A DNA stretch of 64,000 bases, from the NCBI RefSeq assembly GCF_002210435.1, contig NZ_MZMV01000012.1, positions 1 to 64,000 on the forward strand, written 5' to 3'. Shown here one piece after another: positions 1-9,106 of the stretch; the stretch's first letter is position 1; every line of letters starts with the position of its first letter. Source of the DNA: Micromonospora wenchangensis. GTDB lineage: Bacteria > Actinomycetota > Actinomycetes > Mycobacteriales > Micromonosporaceae. Under the pieces are notes generated by a model. The model was not told the origin of the DNA. It ran no database searches and worked only from the letters and a program-made list of their open reading frames with translations. The position numbers were made by a program, and so were the translations under genes.

Positions 1-1
1 C

Positions 2-1273
2 ACGGACGGTGCGCCGGCTCGGGCTGCCGCCGGAGCGGTCCCGGCGGCCACCGTGCCGGCAGCGGACGACGTCGACCCGCGTTCCACCCCGGTCGACCTG
101 TGGACCCCCGCCGCCGAACGGGCCGCGCAGACCTCCCCGGCAGCACCGAACACCGCCGCGCAGGCCTCCCCGGCGGCACCGACCACCGCAGTGCCGGCCT
201 CCCCGGCGGCACCGGGCCCGACCACCGACCCGGCCCCGACCGGTAGCACGCCGCCCGGAACCCCGTCGACGACCGTCGGTGCGGACACCCCGGCGACCGC
301 CGACGAGCCGTTCCTGCCCGCCAACGAGGTCGAGGAGAACCTGCTGGACGCGGTCGGCGCCGGCAGCACCGACGGTTTCCTTTCCACCCTGCTGCTGGCC
401 CGGGTGCTGCTTCCGGTCAACCCCGATTCGGTGGCCGGCAGCCGCCCCGGCGAGCCCGGTTTCCAGTGGCGTACCGGGACGACCGACGGTGAGACGTACG
501 TGGTGGTCTACACGTCCCCGGAACGGCTGGCCGAGCACGACGTGCCGCCGGTCGAGACGATCGAGGTGCGTTTCGTGCAGCTGATCCGGCGGTGGCCGGA
601 CCCGGGCTGGGCGTTCGCCGTCAATCCGGGCAGCCCGGTCGGGGCCAAGCTCCCCGGTGAGCAGATCGTGGCCCTGGCCAGCTGGGCGGCCGAGGTCGGG
701 CTCGGTGACGAGGCGGACGTGGAGCCGGTGGCCGCCGCCGAGGCACCCGCCGAACGCACCCGGTACGCCCCGCCGGTCACCGACCCGTCCCGTCCGGTGG
801 TGATGCAGAAGGCGGTCGCCCCGAGCCAACTCGCCTACTACCTGGAACGCGGCTACGACCGGGTCTCCGGTTTCGTGCACCGGGCCGGCGAGTTGGCCCA
901 CCTGACCACCCCGGCGGAACTGCACGACGCCCTGGGGCTGGGCTACCCCGATTCGCCCTTCGCCCGCGACGCCGAGGCCACCTACGTGCTGCGCTGGCCC
1001 GCGTACCGGCCGAGTCTCTACCGCATCCCGTACGGCGGGCAGAACGAGGCGGCGATGCGGGCCATGGAGGGCTGGGTGATCGAGCGCGCACCGTTCCGGG
1101 GCAACGGCTTCGCCCCCGGCGAGAGCAGCGACGTGGTGGCCGAGTTCAAGGTGGACAGCGCCAGGTTGCCGCACGGCGCACAGCTCTGGCGGATCGGCAC
1201 GGAGGGCACCGAACGGGTGATCGCCGTCCTGGACACCGACGCGCTGGTCTGGCGACGGGTGGGCGAGCCGTGA
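2..1273 (+). CDS. SseB-family protein, 5' end outside the window
   Basis: The frame is open to the window edge, so the start lies further left; the first in-window GTG is at 53. The N-terminal 100 or so visible residues are an Ala/Pro/Thr-rich linker. The middle part (roughly 325-720) resembles the SseB N-terminal domain. A second domain follows from about 800, with Tyr- and Trp-rich stretches, and is not one I recognise. The stop overlaps the start of the next gene, so the two are probably translated together. Function is unknown; a toxin or effector C-terminus with its partner encoded downstream is a guess from layout only. Confidence 0.7.
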   Translation, partial: TDGAPARAAAGAVPAATVPAADDVDPRSTPVDLWTPAAERAAQTSPAAPNTAAQASPAAPTTAVPASPAAPGPTTDPAPTGSTPPGTPSTTVGADTPATADEPFLPANEVEENLLDAVGAGSTDGFLSTLLLARVLLPVNPDSVAGSRPGEPGFQWRTGTTDGETYVVVYTSPERLAEHDVPPVETIEVRFVQLIRRWPDPGWAFAVNPGSPVGAKLPGEQIVALASWAAEVGLGDEADVEPVAAAEAPAERTRYAPPVTDPSRPVVMQKAVAPSQLAYYLERGYDRVSGFVHRAGELAHLTTPAELHDALGLGYPDSPFARDAEATYVLRWPAYRPSLYRIPYGGQNEAAMRAMEGWVIERAPFRGNGFAPGESSDVVAEFKVDSARLPHGAQLWRIGTEGTERVIAVLDTDALVWRRVGEP

Positions 1274-1635
1274 TGCGTGACGGCTACGTGGCCCGCTGGC
1301 AGGGACGGGAGTACCAGGTCAGCCCGGACGGCGACCACGTACGGATCTACCAGCCGGAACCCGCCGACGGCTTCGAGGAGGTACGCCCCGGCCGGTACGT
1401 GCGGGTCGTGCCGGCGGGTGAGGTCGAGGACCTGGCGTACGTGCGGACCACCTGCACCTGGCAGGGGCAGCCGTTCATCGTGCTCGGTGAGCACGACGGG
1501 TGGCTGCGGGTCGAGTACACGGGTGGTCGCTGGCCGGTGGCGCAGGCGATGGGGCTGGAGGTCTTCGACTTCGGCGTCTACCAGGGCTGGGCACCGGCCG
1601 GCGAGGTCGCCGAACTGCGCGAACAGCGCGTCTGA
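1270..1635 (+). CDS. small hypothetical partner protein
   Basis: A 121-residue acidic, beta-rich-looking protein with no signal peptide or membrane segment. It begins GTG-ATG, and the GTG overlaps the stop codon of the SseB-like gene, which implies translational coupling. Short repeated phrases (Tyr-Val, Trp-Gln-Gly) suggest a small SH3-like or beta-barrel fold, but I do not recognise the family. Its size, coupling and position directly behind a multidomain protein would suit an immunity or accessory protein; this is inference only. Confidence 0.7.
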   Translation: MMRDGYVARWQGREYQVSPDGDHVRIYQPEPADGFEEVRPGRYVRVVPAGEVEDLAYVRTTCTWQGQPFIVLGEHDGWLRVEYTGGRWPVAQAMGLEVFDFGVYQGWAPAGEVAELREQRV

Positions 1636-1721
1636 CCGCCGACCCCGACCCCGACCCGGAAGACCCGGTCCCTGGCACGAACGGGACCGTCGACAGGGGA
1701 CCGTCGACCCGGCCGGTCGGG

Positions 1722-2654
1722 TCAGGACTTGGTCCAGCGCAGGATCTCGCCGAGCACCACGTCGCCGGCCTCGACGTGGGGAAAGTGGCCCACCCCGTCG
1801 AGCAGCCGCCACTCGTAGGGGGCGCTGACGTACCGGCCGGAGCCCTGCGCGGTGCGCGGCAGGGACGCGACGTCGGCCGCCCCGTGCAACTGGAGGGTGG
1901 GGGTGACCAGGGGTTTCTGCATCAGCCGGACGAACCGGTAGCCGTGCAGCCGCAGCACCGAGCGGAAGGCCCACCGGTAGCCTTCCAGCGCGCAGAAGGC
2001 GGCCTGCGGGATGAGCATCGCCTCCCGGCAGCGCTGCGCGTACCCGGCGAAGTCGGGGCCGGCCACCCAGCGGGGGCCACCCCAACGGCTCAGCATCTCC
2101 TGCACCTCGGCGGCGTCGTTGCGGGTGAGCACGTGCTCGTACCGGGGGAGCTGGAACTTCAGCGCCGGGGTGGAGGCGGCGAACTGGCCGCGCGGGTCGG
2201 CGAAGATGGCCGCGCGCAACCGCAGCGGATGGGGCGCGCCGAGCACCACCAGCCGGCGGACCAGGGTGGGGTGGAACGAGGCGGCTGTCCAGCCGATCAG
2301 CCCGCCCGAGCCGGCGCCGACCACGGTGGCCGACCGTTCCCCGAGGGCGCGGATCAGGCCGGCGACGTCGGCGGCGAGGGTGTAACCGTCGTACCCCCGG
2401 GGTGGTTTGTCGCTGGCGCCGTAACCGCGCAGGTCCACCGCGACGGCCCGGAAACCGGCGTCGGCGACGGCGGGGAGCATCGTGTGCCAGGCCCACCAGT
2501 GCTCCGGGAAGCCGTGCAGGAAGAGCACCATCGGCCCGGTGCCCGCCTCGACGACGTGGAACCGGCTGCCGTTCGCGCCGACGAACCGGTGCGTCCACGG
2601 CCCCTCGGTGAGGACGCAGGACTCGTCGGTGGGCCCGCCACGCTGCTCGGTCAT
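1722..2654 (-). CDS. alpha/beta hydrolase, epoxide-hydrolase-like
   Basis: The protein has the HGFPEHWW oxyanion motif near residue 50 and the DLRGYGASDKP segment typical of epoxide hydrolases, plus a C-terminal GHFPHVE with the likely catalytic His. At the nucleophile elbow, where epoxide hydrolases have GHDWGG, it reads GAGSGG: the Asp is replaced by Gly and a Ser sits one place later. Activity may therefore be lost or changed to an esterase type. I chose the ATG at 2654 because TAGGCT lies six bases upstream, giving a leaderless transcript; a GTG at 2660 would fall right against the -10 box. Confidence 0.85.
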   Translation of the reverse strand: MTEQRGGPTDESCVLTEGPWTHRFVGANGSRFHVVEAGTGPMVLFLHGFPEHWWAWHTMLPAVADAGFRAVAVDLRGYGASDKPPRGYDGYTLAADVAGLIRALGERSATVVGAGSGGLIGWTAASFHPTLVRRLVVLGAPHPLRLRAAIFADPRGQFAASTPALKFQLPRYEHVLTRNDAAEVQEMLSRWGGPRWVAGPDFAGYAQRCREAMLIPQAAFCALEGYRWAFRSVLRLHGYRFVRLMQKPLVTPTLQLHGAADVASLPRTAQGSGRYVSAPYEWRLLDGVGHFPHVEAGDVVLGEILRWTKS

Positions 2655-2660
2655 GGGCAC

Positions 2661-2666
2661 AGCCTA
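2661..2666 (-). promoter_or_regulatory. -10 box of a leaderless promoter
   Basis: TAGGCT on the minus strand, six bases before the ATG at 2654. No Shine-Dalgarno lies at a useful distance from that ATG, so transcription probably begins at the start codon. Confidence 0.55.
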
Positions 2667-2751
2667 GGACCTCGGCGCCTGTCGATCGCCCCGCCGACCC
2701 GAGCGGACGGCCGCACCCGCGTCGGACCGGAGGCCGGCGGGCTGAGCGGAC

Positions 2752-3165
2752 TCAGCGGACGACGCTGATCCGGACGACGCCGACCGGGGTGCCGGGGCCG
2801 CAGGCGGGGGGTGGCGCGGCCGGGTCGACGGTGACCACGACGGTGCTGCCGGTGGCGACGGTGCCCAGGCCGGGGCCGTGCAGCGCGTACTCGTGGCCGT
2901 CGTCGGTGACCAGGGCGTAGCACGGGCCGTCGCCGCCCCGGGTGATCCGGCCGGCGAGCCGGTCCGGCCGGCGTCGGTCGGTGGGGTGCCGTGGGGGTGC
3001 GGTGGGCCGGCGCGGGGCGGGCGGCGGGGCGACGGAGAGCGGTGCCGGCCGGCCGGCGGCCGGGCCCGGCGTCGCCGCGCGGCCGGCGGGCGGTGCCGGT
3101 GGGCGACCGGCAGGCGGGTCGGTGGTCGGGGTCCGGTCGTCGGTCGGGGTCGGGTCGTCGGTCAC
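2752..3165 (-). CDS. proline-rich hypothetical protein
   Basis: About 137 residues from the GTG at 3165, which has GGAG seven bases upstream. Longer starts up to 3291 would run into the terminator of the gene before it. The N-terminal half is a Pro/Ala/Thr-rich, probably disordered linker. The last 65 residues form a compact domain with a pattern like CYALVTDDGHEYALHG, suggesting a small beta-barrel. No signal peptide is visible from this start. Family not recognised. Confidence 0.6.
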   Translation of the reverse strand: MTDDPTPTDDRTPTTDPPAGRPPAPPAGRAATPGPAAGRPAPLSVAPPPAPRRPTAPPRHPTDRRRPDRLAGRITRGGDGPCYALVTDDGHEYALHGPGLGTVATGSTVVVTVDPAAPPPACGPGTPVGVVRISVVR

Positions 3166-3261
3166 GGTCGTCTCCGTTCCCGGCGCACCCGCCACGGGTA
3201 CGCGCAGAGCCAGCGTGCCACGGCGGCGGCGCAGCGGCATCCGGCCGGCCCCGGACGGGCC

Positions 3262-3292
3262 GATGCCCGGGCAGGAGTCCTGCCCGGGCATC
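3262..3292 (-). terminator. 31-bp palindromic terminator
   Basis: A 15-bp perfect stem around one central base (GATGCCCGGGCAGGA and its complement), 31 bases past the stop of the minus-strand M6 protease gene. It separates that gene from the proline-rich protein gene. Confidence 0.7.
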
Positions 3293-3323
3293 GGGTACAG
3301 CAGGTGGTGCGCTGATCAGCGGA

Positions 3324-5729
3324 TCAGGAGAAGCGGACCTTCAGCGAGGTGCCGTTCTGCTCCACGACGCGGATCTTGGTGCCGGTGGCCGGGAGCTTGA
3401 CGCCGTGGTTCGGCAGCTCCGGGTACCAGTACTGCTTGGTGTCGTCGAACAGCGGCTGCGCGGCCTGGCCGCGGACGTACTGCGGCACGCTGTTGATGTG
3501 CAGCGTGAACGAGTCCGCCTTCTTCAGGCTGAACGGCGCGTCGTACACCTGGACGCGGGCCCGCCACGGGGCACCGGTCAGGTTGTACAGCGGCTCCGGG
3601 TGCGCGTCGATGATCATGTTCCGACCCTCGCCCGGGTGGTCGAAGGTGTCGTTGTCGGCCCACCGGAGGTTCCAGTAGGAGATCAGCAGACCCTCCTGGT
3701 ACGCGTAGTGGTCCACGTAGTCCGGGCGGCTGTTCGCGTAACCGAAGTAGTACGGGCCGGTCTTGAGGTACTGGTCGTACGACACGTACGACCGGTTGCC
3801 GGCGATGTAGTAGTTGTCGAACTTGCGGATGTAGGTCTCGGCCACGATGCTGAACCCGTTCAGGGTCCAGCCGGCGGCACCGGCCTCCGCACCGTCGGTG
3901 AGCACGGTCTGCCCGTCGGCGGTGATGGTGATCGCGTCACCGTAGAAGCCGCCCTCGGAGACGCCACCGTCGGTCTGGTAGCGCAGCCGGAACTGCACCA
4001 CCTTGCCGGCCGCCGCGTTCATCGGGATGTTGACGTCGACCCACTGGCCGTTGCTGGAGCCGTCCAGGGCGAAGCGCCCGGGGGAGATCTCCTTGAGGGC
4101 CTTGCCGTTGGCGGTACCCGGCAGGGTGGCCCAGGTCTGGCCGCCGTCGGTGCTGGCCTCGAAGAAGAGGTAGTCGTAGTCCGCCTCGATCGAGTAACGA
4201 CCCTTCATGGTGAGCGCGGCGCTGGTCTTCCCGGTGAGGTCGATCGTCCGCGTCATCGTGGTGTTCAGGTCGTCGTCGTTGCCGGAGAAGAACTGCTTCG
4301 TCCCCTCGAACGGCTTGCCGTTCTGGAAGCTGTACTCCCGCTGCGGCAGCACGACCACGGCACCCTGCGCCTTGTCGGAGTTGTACTCCTGCGGGCCCAG
4401 GTTGAGGGTCTTCTGCTGGCCGGCCACCACGACCTCGTAGTCGAGCCAGCCGAGCTGGAGCTTGTTCCACGCGCCGAGGTCGCCGCCCCGCTCGCCGATG
4501 CCACCGTCGTTCTTGGCACCGAGCCGGCTCTGGGCCATCAGGGTCCAGTGCTCGTTGTTGTTGTCACCGCTGTTGATGACGTTGTAGTCGTCCGGCAGAC
4601 CGAGGTCGTGACCGTACTCGTGGTAGAAGACGCTCCGGCCACCGTTCTCCGGCTGGATGGTGTAGTCGCCGATCCAGACGCCGGTGTTGCCGATCTGGGT
4701 GCCGCCGGCCGGGAAGTTCGCCGGGCCGGTGTTGCCCTGGTCGCTGGCGAAGGCGTACCACCGGTGGCTCCAGATGGCGTCCTCACCCTGGATCGGGTCG
4801 CCGTCGGCCTGGTCGCCGCCGGAGTGGACGATCTGGAAGTGGTCGATGTAGCCGTCCGGCTCGTTGAAGTCGCCGTCGCCGTCGAAGTCGTACCGGTCCC
4901 ACTGGTCCATCGCCTTGACGTCGGCGGCGATCTGGGCGTCGGTGCGGCCGGCGGCCTTCTGGTCGGCGACCCACTGGTTGGCGGCGTCCCGGACCAGGGC
5001 CCAGGTGTTGTTGCAGACGTTCGAGGCGCAGGGGTAGCCGTTGGAACGGCCGTACCGGGCCTCGTTGTACTTCACCTTGACCCAGTCGGTGACCTCGCCC
5101 TCGACGCTGTAGCGACCCGAGGACTGGGCCTCGTAGTACTGCTTCAGCGACTCGTCGCCCTGCCCGGTGCCGAAGTACAGCTTCCGGAAGTGGTCGGCGT
5201 TGTAGTCGGCCTGCCAGACGGTGGAGTTGTCCACCGCCCGGTTGGGGGCCGGGATCTCGTTGTGCAGCGGCCCGTCGAACCGGGTCGGGCCGGGGACGGC
5301 CGGGGCCGTGTCCTGGTCCGGGTAGCTCGGGTGCCGCTCGTTGCCGAACTCCGCGAGGATCACGAAGATCTTGTCGGTCTGCTCGCGGCCCAGCTCGACG
5401 TACTGGTCCTGCGTCTGGGCGACGCCCGAGGCCGTCGTCCGGGCGTTCTTGCCCGCAGCCTGGGTCTTGCCGACCTTGACGACCGTGCTGCCGTTGATCT
5501 TCTGCGCCTTGGCCTTGCCGGAAAGGACCTCGCTGAGGCCCTCCTGACGCAGCGCCCGCCGCTTGGTTTCGAGCGGGTTGGGCAGATCGTGGTCCGCGTT
5601 AGCGGGCTCCGCGACCGACGGGGCGGCCGTCGGGAGCTTCGGCGTCGGCGCGGCGCTGGCGGACGTACCCGTCACCAGACCTGTCGCCGTCAGCGAGAGC
5701 CCGAGCAGACCCACTGCGACTTTGCGCAC
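3324..5729 (-). CDS. secreted M6-family metalloprotease (immune inhibitor A-like)
   Basis: About 801 residues. The GTG at 5729 has GGAGG six bases upstream and is followed at once by a Sec signal peptide (VRKVAVGLLGLSLTATGLV, then an Ala-Ser-Ala-Ala cleavage region). A propeptide precedes the catalytic domain, whose zinc motif HEYGHDLGLPDDY lies near residue 370. The DFDGDGDFNEPDGYIDHF stretch just before it is typical of immune inhibitor A proteases. The C-terminal half has two beta-sandwich-like segments. The next gene on the same strand is a paralogue with its own terminator, so the two are likely transcribed separately. Role: extracellular zinc protease; substrate unknown. Confidence 0.9.
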   Translation of the reverse strand: MRKVAVGLLGLSLTATGLVTGTSASAAPTPKLPTAAPSVAEPANADHDLPNPLETKRRALRQEGLSEVLSGKAKAQKINGSTVVKVGKTQAAGKNARTTASGVAQTQDQYVELGREQTDKIFVILAEFGNERHPSYPDQDTAPAVPGPTRFDGPLHNEIPAPNRAVDNSTVWQADYNADHFRKLYFGTGQGDESLKQYYEAQSSGRYSVEGEVTDWVKVKYNEARYGRSNGYPCASNVCNNTWALVRDAANQWVADQKAAGRTDAQIAADVKAMDQWDRYDFDGDGDFNEPDGYIDHFQIVHSGGDQADGDPIQGEDAIWSHRWYAFASDQGNTGPANFPAGGTQIGNTGVWIGDYTIQPENGGRSVFYHEYGHDLGLPDDYNVINSGDNNNEHWTLMAQSRLGAKNDGGIGERGGDLGAWNKLQLGWLDYEVVVAGQQKTLNLGPQEYNSDKAQGAVVVLPQREYSFQNGKPFEGTKQFFSGNDDDLNTTMTRTIDLTGKTSAALTMKGRYSIEADYDYLFFEASTDGGQTWATLPGTANGKALKEISPGRFALDGSSNGQWVDVNIPMNAAAGKVVQFRLRYQTDGGVSEGGFYGDAITITADGQTVLTDGAEAGAAGWTLNGFSIVAETYIRKFDNYYIAGNRSYVSYDQYLKTGPYYFGYANSRPDYVDHYAYQEGLLISYWNLRWADNDTFDHPGEGRNMIIDAHPEPLYNLTGAPWRARVQVYDAPFSLKKADSFTLHINSVPQYVRGQAAQPLFDDTKQYWYPELPNHGVKLPATGTKIRVVEQNGTSLKVRFS

Positions 5730-5784
5730 GTGGTACCTCCGGTGTGAGGGAACCGGCCCAACGGGGGTACGGGCCGGCATGGAC

Positions 5785-5800
5785 GTCCCACTAGTGGGAC
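5785..5800. promoter_or_regulatory. perfect 16-bp palindrome upstream of M6 protease
   Basis: GTCCCACTAGTGGGAC lies 56 bases upstream of the GTG at 5729. It is a likely repressor or activator site. The 355-base stretch 5730-6084 otherwise holds only the terminator of the second protease gene and no coding sequence I can support. Confidence 0.45.
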
Positions 5801-5987
5801 CCATGGTGAACATAGACACTGCTGGGACGGGTGGGAAGATGTCCGCGTCGATTTGTTGCAAGATTTTGATGGGAACGCTTTTCACCGTCACACACCGGAT
5901 GTTCACCAACGGTCATGAGCAGCGCGGACGGTCCGGTGGAGAATCGTAGTGATGTATTTCGATTCCGTTGCCGGGATGCGGGAAACA

Positions 5988-6019
5988 GTGGGCCGCCGGC
6001 TTGTCCACCGACGGCCCAC
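5988..6019 (-). terminator. hairpin terminator of second M6 protease
   Basis: Stem GTGGGCCG / CGGCCCAC around a 16-base loop, followed on the minus strand by a short T run. It lies 65 bases past the stop of the gene at 6085. Confidence 0.55.
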
Positions 6020-6084
6020 CGTTCACCGATCAGTCAGTTACTGACCCTTACCACCGCATCGCCGGGCGTACCCGGCGCGCGACT

Positions 6085-8880
6085 TCAGTACTTCGCCGGA
6101 GTGATCCGGACGACCGCGTACGAGTTGTCCGGCGCGGCCGACTCGATCTTGATGGACACGCCGTTGCGGACCTTCGAGTCCGACGGGTTGCCCGTGCCGA
6201 GCACGATCGCCCCACCGCCCAGGGTCACCCCGTAGTAGTCGGTGGCCGGCGTGCCGTCCGGGTTCACCACCCGGGTGGTGTACGGCTTGTTGCCCCGCGA
6301 CGGGACGACCACCGAGGCGTCGTTGTCCCGGGCGTACGGCGAGCCGTCGCGGATCTCGATGCCCGGGTACCAGCCCTTGGCGTCGTTGAAGCCCGACACC
6401 GGGCGCTGCCGCCCGAACTTCGTGCAGTACGCGCTGTACGGCTCGTCCGCCGCCTCCAGGCACTCGGTGAACGGGTACGTCGGGTTCAGCGAGAACGCCG
6501 CGTTCGACGACTGCGGCCGGCTCGGCAGGTTGTCCAGCACCGACGGGTCCTTCGCCGCCGCCTCACCGGTACGCCGCAGCGGGTCGTAGTGCGAGTCCAC
6601 GATCAGCAGCCCGCCCTTGGACCCGTAGCTGGGCAGCGCGGTCATCTGCCCGGTGACGTGGTTGACGTCGCCCAGCATCGTGTCCCGGTACCAGACCAGC
6701 ATGCCCGGCGCGTTGTACGAGATCCGGTCGACCTTCCACGCCTCGTGCGAGTAGATGGTGTCGTAGGCGTACTTCAGGCCCATGTCGAAGCCGTCGAAGT
6801 TGCGCCACTCGGCCAGGTAGTACTGCGCCTTGGTCTGGGTGCCCGGGTCGATGTGCCAGCCCGCGCCGGTGGTGTCGGTGAAGGTGCCGACGGTCTGCGT
6901 CCAGCCGTTCGTGCCGCCCTCCACGTCGTCGCTGAACGTGGTGGCCCCGCCGCCGGTGACCGACAGGTCGTCGACGAACCAGCCGCGCTCCTGGAACGCC
7001 TCGTCGGTGGCGTACCGCAGCCGCACCTGCACGGTCGTCCCGGCGTACGCCGACAGGTCGACCCAGTCGTGCCGCCAACCGGCGGTGCTGCCGGTCAGGC
7101 CGTACTTCTTGTTGCCGAAGTCGACCATGCGGCCGTTCGGGTCGGCGTAACCGTCGTTGGTGGAGACCAGCGCGCCGGCCGCGTCGTAGACCTTCTGCTC
7201 GGCCCAGGTGGCCCCGCCGTCGGTGGAGACCTCCACGAAGCCGTAGTCCCAGTCGTCCTCGATGACGTAGTTGTTCCACATCCAGAACTTCGCGTCACCG
7301 GCGGCCGGGACGGCCACCTGCCGGCTGAGCCTGACGTCGGCCCAGGCCTGGTCGGCGCCGCTGTACCACATGCCGGTGCCGCTGTGCGGCTGGGCGAGGG
7401 TGACCACCTTGTCCGGCAGGTCGATCTTGATGCCGTCCTGGGTGCCTACCGGGGTCCGCGAGGTCTGCCCGAGCGTCGCCGTCCGGGTCCGGGTGCCGGG
7501 GGCGATGGTCAGCGGATCGGCCCAGCCCAGCACCCACTTGTCCCAGATGCCCATGTGGGTGGGCAGGGCCTGGAAGATCTCACCGGTGTGCGAGCCGGAC
7601 GCCATCAGGTCCCAGAAGTCGACGTCCGAGTCGGCGTTGCCCGAGGTGTCGTAGAGGTCCGGCAGGCCCAGGTCGTGACCGAACTCGTGGGCGAAGACGC
7701 CGACCCCGGCGTCCTCCGGCTGCACGATGTAGTTCGACACCTTCAGGTTGGTGCCGGGGATGGTGTAACCGCCGGCGACCGTGGAGGAGTGCGCCCAGAC
7801 CGCGTACACGCCCTGGTCGCCGCCGCCCCGGGACTTGCCCTGACCGGCGTGCACCAGCACCAGGTGGTCGATCACGCCGTCCGGCTCGTTGACGTTGCCG
7901 TCGCCGTCCCGGTCGCCCTGGTCCTCGATGTCGTAGTCGGCCCACGGGAAGTTCGGGTCGGCCGCGGCCAGCGCGTCGATCGCGTCGGTGGCGAGCCGCC
8001 CCGCGCCCTGCGGGTTGTCCGGGTGGCCGTTCATCGCCTGCTGCCGGCCGGCGACCCAGGCGCCGGTCTCGTCCTGGAAGCAGCGCGAGGCCGCGTACCA
8101 GCCCTCCGAGTGCGGCACGCTGATCCACGGGCTGGCCTGCCCGTCCACCGTGTACGCGCCCTTGGACATCTCCAGGTACATGTTGTGCATGGTGCGGCCG
8201 GACAGGTCGATGCCCTTCTTGCCGTCCGGTCCCTTGAGGTCCTTACGGACCCGCTCGGTGATGCCCTGCTTGGTGTAGAGCATCTTGTCGAAGTGGGCCG
8301 GCGAGAAGTCCGGCACCCACATCGAGTTGTTGTCCTCGTGCGGCAGGGTCGCCGGGTTGGGGATGTTGTTGTGCTTCGGTCCGTTCTGGACGGTGCCGGG
8401 CACGCAGGTGCGGTCCTCGAACACCGTCTTGGGGACCATCACCCCGGTGAAGTCGTCGTTGGCCTGGTCGTTGAACTCGACAAGCAGGGTGAGCAGCTTG
8501 GCCGTCTGGGTGCTCTTGGCCTTCTTGAACGCGCGCGGGCTCTGCCCGGTGCGGATCGCCCGCGCCTCGTTGCGGGCCAGTTCCCGGGCTGCCAGCGGGT
8601 TGCCGCCGGCAAACTTGCGGTCGTACGCGCGCGCCTCGTCCGCCGCCGGGGTACGGATCCCGTCGGCGCCCCGGACCTCCTTACCCGCGGTGTCCGGCTG
8701 CACCTCCGGCTCGGCGTAGTTGAGGTAGTGCTCGTCGGCCCCGATCCGGGTCGGTGTGGCCGGCCCGGCAGGTTGGGCCGCCGCACTGCCGGTCACGGTC
8801 AGTGACGAGGCGACGAGAGCGAGGGCGGGCAACGCGACGAGGAGCCGTCGACGTGCCCTGGTGGACGGGAGAATGTTCAT
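6085..8880 (-). CDS. secreted M6-family metalloprotease, paralogue
   Basis: About 931 residues from the ATG at 8880 (GGAG four bases upstream; an ATG at 8901 has no ribosome site). A Sec signal peptide with an Arg-rich head (RARRRLLVALPALALVASS) ends at an Ala-Ala-Ala site. The zinc motif HEFGHDLGLPDLYD is near residue 398, preceded by a DxDGDGNVNEPDGVIDH segment as in the neighbouring protease. It is longer than its neighbour because of extra beta-rich C-terminal sequence. Both proteases point the same way, so this is a tandem duplication that has diverged. Confidence 0.9.
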   Translation of the reverse strand: MNILPSTRARRRLLVALPALALVASSLTVTGSAAAQPAGPATPTRIGADEHYLNYAEPEVQPDTAGKEVRGADGIRTPAADEARAYDRKFAGGNPLAARELARNEARAIRTGQSPRAFKKAKSTQTAKLLTLLVEFNDQANDDFTGVMVPKTVFEDRTCVPGTVQNGPKHNNIPNPATLPHEDNNSMWVPDFSPAHFDKMLYTKQGITERVRKDLKGPDGKKGIDLSGRTMHNMYLEMSKGAYTVDGQASPWISVPHSEGWYAASRCFQDETGAWVAGRQQAMNGHPDNPQGAGRLATDAIDALAAADPNFPWADYDIEDQGDRDGDGNVNEPDGVIDHLVLVHAGQGKSRGGGDQGVYAVWAHSSTVAGGYTIPGTNLKVSNYIVQPEDAGVGVFAHEFGHDLGLPDLYDTSGNADSDVDFWDLMASGSHTGEIFQALPTHMGIWDKWVLGWADPLTIAPGTRTRTATLGQTSRTPVGTQDGIKIDLPDKVVTLAQPHSGTGMWYSGADQAWADVRLSRQVAVPAAGDAKFWMWNNYVIEDDWDYGFVEVSTDGGATWAEQKVYDAAGALVSTNDGYADPNGRMVDFGNKKYGLTGSTAGWRHDWVDLSAYAGTTVQVRLRYATDEAFQERGWFVDDLSVTGGGATTFSDDVEGGTNGWTQTVGTFTDTTGAGWHIDPGTQTKAQYYLAEWRNFDGFDMGLKYAYDTIYSHEAWKVDRISYNAPGMLVWYRDTMLGDVNHVTGQMTALPSYGSKGGLLIVDSHYDPLRRTGEAAAKDPSVLDNLPSRPQSSNAAFSLNPTYPFTECLEAADEPYSAYCTKFGRQRPVSGFNDAKGWYPGIEIRDGSPYARDNDASVVVPSRGNKPYTTRVVNPDGTPATDYYGVTLGGGAIVLGTGNPSDSKVRNGVSIKIESAAPDNSYAVVRITPAKY

Positions 8881-9052
8881 GCCACTCCGTTTCTCGGGCA
8901 TGGGAAAGGGATCGCCGGTGAGACCTGCGTCGAGCCCAGTCGATATCGCTGAACCTAAATGAGAAGGGTTCGCACCCGGAAGGGGGTGCCGGTGCCTCTG
9001 CCCGTTCAGCCCGAGTCGGCTCGGCCTACCGACCGATTCGTACCCCTAAAAA

Positions 9053-9092
9053 GACGGTGGGTGCCGGCCCTCGCGGACCGGCACCCACCGTC
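9053..9092 (-). terminator. rho-independent terminator of acs
   Basis: A 15-bp perfect stem (GACGGTGGGTGCCGG and complement) followed on the minus strand by TCTTTTTAGG. It lies 15 bases past the acs stop. Confidence 0.85.
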
Positions 9093-9106
9093 GGGTACGG
9101 CTGTCG

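Noticed and set aside
3324..9000. Long plus-strand open frames opposite the two M6 protease genes (for example 2991-5747 and 5968-8805)
   Set aside because: They mirror the real minus-strand genes in GC-rich DNA, give Val/Arg/Gly-rich products without known motifs, and lack ribosome sites.
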